From Sphaeroforma sirkka (Eukaryota; Opisthokonta; Ichthyosporea; Ichthyophonida): a DNA stretch of 20,000 bases. The notes below the pieces were generated by a model that ran no database searches, was not told the DNA's origin, and worked only from the letters and a program-made list of their open reading frames with translations. Position numbers and translations under genes: made by a program. Location of the stretch: assembly GCA_001586965.3 (NCBI GenBank), contig LUCW03002266.1:10001-30000 (forward strand), written 5' to 3'. The number at the start of each line of letters is the position of its first letter. Positions within the stretch are counted from its first letter, which is position 1. This document shows, one piece after another, positions 16,486 to 20,000 of this stretch.

Positions 16486-18027
16486 ATTTCTTCTTGGAAT
16501 TCACTGATGAGAAATAGACCACTACGCCAACAGCACTACACCAGCTGGTAAATGATCACAGCACTGATAGATATTGGGACTATGTGTTCAGTCACCGTAT
16601 CTCTCTTAAAGCCACTATTAAAATGGTTTGATGATACAAAGTCATGCTAACAGGCAAGTGGTCGCTGACTATCTAACTATTATCGATCAGGACATGCCCA
16701 AACATGTTCCAATTTTCATGTTCCAACCCAAACACGTTCTATTTTTGGCGTTTGTGGAACTATATTTCGATATTTATATAAACAGACTAGGCGGAGTCGC
16801 TATGAAATCCAGACCGCCACACCAATAGGCAAATGATCGCTACCATCTTCGAGTCGCACACAGTATTTGTTACAGTCAGTAAGTGGGGTGGTTGTTTATA
16901 TATATAGGCAAATAGCGATCTACATATAAATCAATGGATAGCTTCAAACTTCCTATACCTCGACTTCATTGAGGTGCTACAATATCCGAGTTACAATATA
17001 TATAGCGAAGCATGTGATCGTCAACTTATTTTTTCATTCTTCGGACATGCACGGTCACACATCGAATCTCTCCCTACCCAAGCATATGCTATATACCTTG
17101 AGTATTCCACCTATATTAACTGAGCAATTAAATTGTAATGCACCGACGATAAACAAACTTTTCTGTGCCCGGTGTCGAACTTCATTTCTCCAAAAAGCAC
17201 ACAGCAACATCCGGACCAACACACCGACAGGCAAGTGGTCGCTCCCTTGCTGGTCATTGATGCACTCTTGGTCGCGCACTGTATCTCTCACAGCCAGTAC
17301 ATGAATTGATTATATGCCAGTATTTTCGTGAGTAGTTTCGAACTTTACTTACGCAACCTATACTGTGGTGATATAATGCCCAAACCACAATGCTGACAGG
17401 CACGTAATCGCTCCCTTGTCCGTCGTTGGGACAGGCCCGTTCACACACAGTCTCTCTCACAGACGGTGTATGAGTTGATCAAATATAGTCTACTGTAGAT
17501 AAAAGAATCTTATTCGGGAATAGTTTCGAACTTCATTTAGCTATATGCTACATTGACGTGCTAAAATATGCGACCCTGACCTCAGAATCTAAATATAATA
17601 GTCTATTGTTAAAATATAAAAAATCATTTGTGAAACGTTCCAAACTTTATTTACCCATACTACACTGAGGTGCTCAAATGTAGTTAATACTGCTGATGAA
17701 CAATCCAATTTGTGAATAGTGTTGAATTTCATTTACCCATACATACCACAAACGAAATGTAAATAGTTTAATGATGATAAACAATCCAATTTGGAAATAG
17801 TTCTGAACTTTATTTATCCATACTACACTGAGGTGCTAACATGTAGTTTGCTGCTGTTGAACAATCCCATTTGTGAATAGTTCGAACTTTATTTATCCAT
17901 ACCACACTGAGGTGCTAATATATCCGAACCACCACACCGACAGGGAGGTGATCGCTGCCTTGCTCGTCATTGGGACAGGCCCGGTCACACACACTATCTC
18001 TCACAGCCAGTATGTCTGGTGGTTGTA
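16486..18027. repeat. decayed relatives of the satellite box (box A) interleaved with a second box (box B)
   Basis: Box A resembles CACCGACAGGCAAGTGATCG, then GCTCCCTTGCTCGTCATTGG and CACACAGTATCTCTCACAGCC. Copies lie at about 16531-16618, 16646-16700, 16816-16886, 17219-17306, 17390-17478 and 17933-18027. Its left half matches the core of the satellite monomer. Box B (ATAGTTTCGAACTT, then CATACTACACTGAGGTGCTAA) lies at about 16938, 17331, 17520, 17634, 17716, 17797 and 17876. Box A directly follows box B after the copies at 17331 and 17876. Short open frames here (for example minus-strand 17055-17291, 17254-17460 and 17915-18193) derive from these boxes. Confidence 0.75.
17620..17926 (+). 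repeat. 80-bp tandem repeat, four copies of box B
   Basis: Box B starts at 17634, 17716, 17797 and 17876, giving steps of 82, 81 and 79 bases. Units share AATCCCATTTGTGAATAG, GAACTTTATTTAYCCATAC, CACTGAGGTGCTAA and a short AT-rich linker with TGATGATAAACA/TGCTGTTGAACA. The second copy has lost the ACTGAGGTG part. Confidence 0.8.
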
Positions 18028-18353
18028 AGCCACCACCTATGTATATTCGATCATATCTACCTGAGAACACTTCCCCTTCTCTCTTCGGACTGTCTTGCAA
18101 CGGACACCCACACGCGTGCAGGTCGTGTTGCACTCCCCAGAACTTACCTGTTGATGGTAGGCAAGACAGGCGACAGGTATATAAATGAGACAAACAGTAT
18201 TATGAATAGATAAGAAGGAGGGGCATTAGTGAATAGGAAGTGGATGATAGTTCATGCTAAGTGGATATAAGTACATGTTAAGTGAATATGAGATCACGTT
18301 GGACACAATTGTATTATTTGGAACAATGAGTGCAACTTCAATACTCAAGTTAT

Positions 18354-18354
<1 letters not shown>
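18028..18354. other. short non-repeat stretch, no gene supported
   Basis: It is more G+C-rich than its flanks up to about 18180. On the minus strand it holds a consensus 5' splice site, CAACAG|GTAAGTT (GTAAG at 18143-18147), about 35 bases after a TTTATATACC word. This might be a small first exon, but no coding frame supports it. Confidence 0.3.
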
Positions 18355-18427
<73 letters not shown>

Positions 18428-18453
18428 GCACACACAAACACACATATATATAT

Positions 18454-18516
<63 letters not shown>

Positions 18517-18527
18517 CACACATAATA

Positions 18528-18570
<43 letters not shown>
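18355..18570 (+). repeat. compound microsatellite: TA, CATA, CA, CATATA hexamers, TA
   Basis: Blocks in order are TA (18355-18394), CATA (about 18396-18412), CA/CACACG (about 18412-18442), TA, CATATA hexamers (about 18458-18515) and TA (about 18530-18570). The hexamer is the reverse complement of the one at 13327-13510. Open frames on both strands are repeat artefacts. Confidence 0.95.
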
Positions 18571-18573
<3 letters not shown>

Positions 18574-18921
18574 TAACTTTACATTCAAAGGAGCCACCAA
18601 ACCACCCGTGGAAAACGCCCTGAGTAAGCTCACATGCACAAACTACCTTTCGTTCAAGCTCTCAAATAAGAACACAATCTCATATCGGCACGTCACAAGC
18701 TAGCATTAACTTTCCTTCAACTTGTACACACGCACTGGTATTCCTAAGAGCATCATGTGGCCTGGCTGAACTATGCTGAAGCTATATCCGATTCACTTTC
18801 AGTTGCCGTATACGTATACACTTACAAAACATATACACACGTAGTGCTTCGATATGTATGTATTAATGCATACACGTATGCTAACGGACATCTCTGTGGA
18901 GAGAAAGACACAACAACGTAC
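18571..18921. other. probable intron of the minus-strand gene
   Basis: It lies just downstream (in minus orientation) of the donor GTACGT at 18916-18921. No following exon could be recognised in this stretch. A CTTACTCAG acceptor-like site near 18620 leads into a frame that stops quickly in the phase required. Confidence 0.4.
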
Positions 18922-19638
18922 CTGCTTTGATCTCATCCTTGTAAATTCCTTCAAAACCCTCCCACGTCAATCTGCCGTTACTAGGCAACGCCGCGGGAGC
19001 GGGCGTGCCCAAGTCCGTTACCGCACTCCCATCACCCTCTGCCCCACTACTCATACTCCCCTCTTCCACCGTATCTATTTTTAAACTAGGGTCGTTGCTC
19101 TCATACAGATTAGCACTCGTGTTAGGCCCACCCCCACTGCGCTCACCGCCAGACATGCAGGCCACTGCGGTCCTGAACTCACTCCCTCGACCGACCACGC
19201 CGTTGATAGTAACCAACCATTCCCCTACATCCTCGGGAGACATATAACCCTTCGCCTGTGAGTACTTGTCAAACATGCGCTTAAGACTACTCGTGGCTTC
19301 CTCCGTGAGTGTAACTGCGTTCGTGCCAGTGACCTCGTCTCCTGCCAGGGTTGTGCTTGTGCTTGGATCTGGGCCTGGGCTGGCCACACCATCAGTGATG
19401 CTATCTTTAGAACCGGGTGAAGAACCACCAGAATCAGAACCGGGATTGGTCTCCAAAATTAGCCGTGAAATCAGCTCTTGAACTACCATAGTGGGGGGCG
19501 GTGACCGTTCCTCACAATGGCTGCTTATGTCAGTAAACGTCCCGAATTTACCGGCCTTTTCCTTTTTAGGGTTCACAATGACACCCCCCTCTTCGAAGGC
19601 CTTGGGTATGAACCCGTCTTCCAGTAACCGCACAGCGG
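18922..19638 (-). CDS. internal exon of a protein with EF-hand-like segments; gene not identified
   Basis: Minus-strand exon of 717 bases. Its acceptor is CTACTCACAG (AG complement at 19639-19640) with branch-like CCTAACG 20 bases before. It ends at AAAGCAG|GTACGT. Both ends split a codon after the first base, so the exon is symmetric. The frame is also open upstream to about 19699, where a pyrimidine tract plus GATTGAG gives an alternative acceptor. The first full codon is Ala1. Residues 1-60 look folded (AVRLLEDGFIPKAF and VVQELISRLILET). Residues 62-115 are Ser/Gly/Pro/Thr-rich. Residues 118-146 (LKRMFDKYSQAKGYMSPEDV) resemble an EF-hand helix-loop-helix without canonical calcium ligands. 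Residues 161-219 are low complexity. Residues 220-238 (NGRLTWEGFEGIYKDEIKA) resemble the second half of another EF-hand. Balanced codon composition and phase continuity support coding. The family is unknown. Confidence 0.7.
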
Positions 19639-19754
19639 CTGTGAGTAGTGTAATGTCGTTAGGGTGTATTAAAGTTGCAGTTGTGGATGTAATGTATCTC
19701 AATCGTAGAAATAAGAAAATGGAGATGTATGAAATATATAGTAGTATATTTGTA

Positions 19755-19815
19755 AGTGTGTCATGGGAATGGAACCATCGTCCAGTAACCGCACGGCCGC
19801 TTTATGTAGTAGTAT
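19755..19815 (-). pseudogene. diverged duplicate of the 5' edge of the EF-hand-like exon
   Basis: On the minus strand this reads LLHKAAVRLLDDGSIPMTH, against LLTAAVRLLEDGFIP at the start of the exon ending at 19638. At the DNA level the segment covering AAVRLL(D/E)DG matches at about 30 of 37 bases, and the similarity extends a little into the presumed intron side. The frame runs on to a stop about 60 bases later without further similarity. It may be a relic of an exon duplication or a short alternative exon. Confidence 0.6.
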
Positions 19816-19860
19816 AGCTACAGAAAGGATGAATTGATGTAAAATACTGTTATTGATAGA

Positions 19861-19949
19861 TATATCTCATATATATACATACACATATATATAAACATAT
19901 ATATATATATATAAAATATATATATACATACATACATACATACATACAC

Positions 19950-20000
<51 letters not shown>
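19861..20000 (+). repeat. TA / CATA microsatellite at the window edge
   Basis: TA runs are interrupted by CATACACATA words and a CATA block (about 19926-19950), continuing as pure TA to the end. If the minus-strand gene continues to the right, this lies in its intron. Confidence 0.9.

Noticed and set aside
16628..18213. Several 60-111 codon ORFs on both strands
   Set aside because: Their shared peptides (SDHLPVGV and similar) come from the decayed satellite-related boxes.
1..20000. tRNA, rRNA or organelle genes
   Set aside because: No cloverleaf with matching arms and no conserved rRNA segment was recognised on reading. A dedicated tRNA/rRNA scan was not possible here.

Overview
This is a stretch of nuclear DNA from a eukaryote. 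It has GT-AG spliceosomal introns, a CTAAC branch-point motif about 20 bases before two acceptors, gene pieces with balanced base composition embedded in AT-rich spacer, many TA/TATG microsatellites, and a large satellite array. The lineage cannot be fixed from the sequence. The gene content and the gene-poor, repeat-rich layout would fit a unicellular protist (an ichthyosporean-like holozoan is one guess, low confidence).

Layout. 1-2553: 3' end of a CDK12/13-type (CTD-K/Ctk1-like) protein kinase gene on the + strand, with two exons (218-338 and 650-2512), a microsatellite-filled 311-base intron, and a poly(A) signal. The 121-base exon is short, but it completes the kinase C-lobe. 2554-10531: about 8 kb of AT-rich spacer without a convincing gene. 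It is unusually rich in short perfect palindromes, GACTC/GAGTC dyads and small GC-rich islets, and it holds local tandem duplications and a 1.28-kb unit bounded by 33-base inverted repeats. 10532-11473: an uninterrupted 313-codon ORF of unknown function. 11474-13320: spacer with a diverged tandem duplication. 13327-13564: hexamer and TA microsatellite. 13785-16485: satellite array of about 28 monomers in 195-base A+B dimers, with clear traces of unequal exchange. 16486-18027: older, decayed relatives of the satellite plus a separate 80-base tandem repeat. 18355-18570: a second microsatellite cluster, with the same hexamer in opposite orientation. 18922-19638: one exon of a minus-strand gene with EF-hand-like segments. 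A diverged copy of its 5' edge lies at about 19755-19815. 19861-20000: microsatellite running off the window.

Only three protein-coding loci are supported. The kinase and the minus-strand gene are partial, the first because upstream exons lie left of the window, the second because other exons were not found or lie to the right. No link between the three genes is visible. The main unexplained signals are the palindrome-dense spacer, the inverted-arm unit at 7570-8846, the multi-level satellite with decayed relatives beside it, and the orphan 313-codon ORF.
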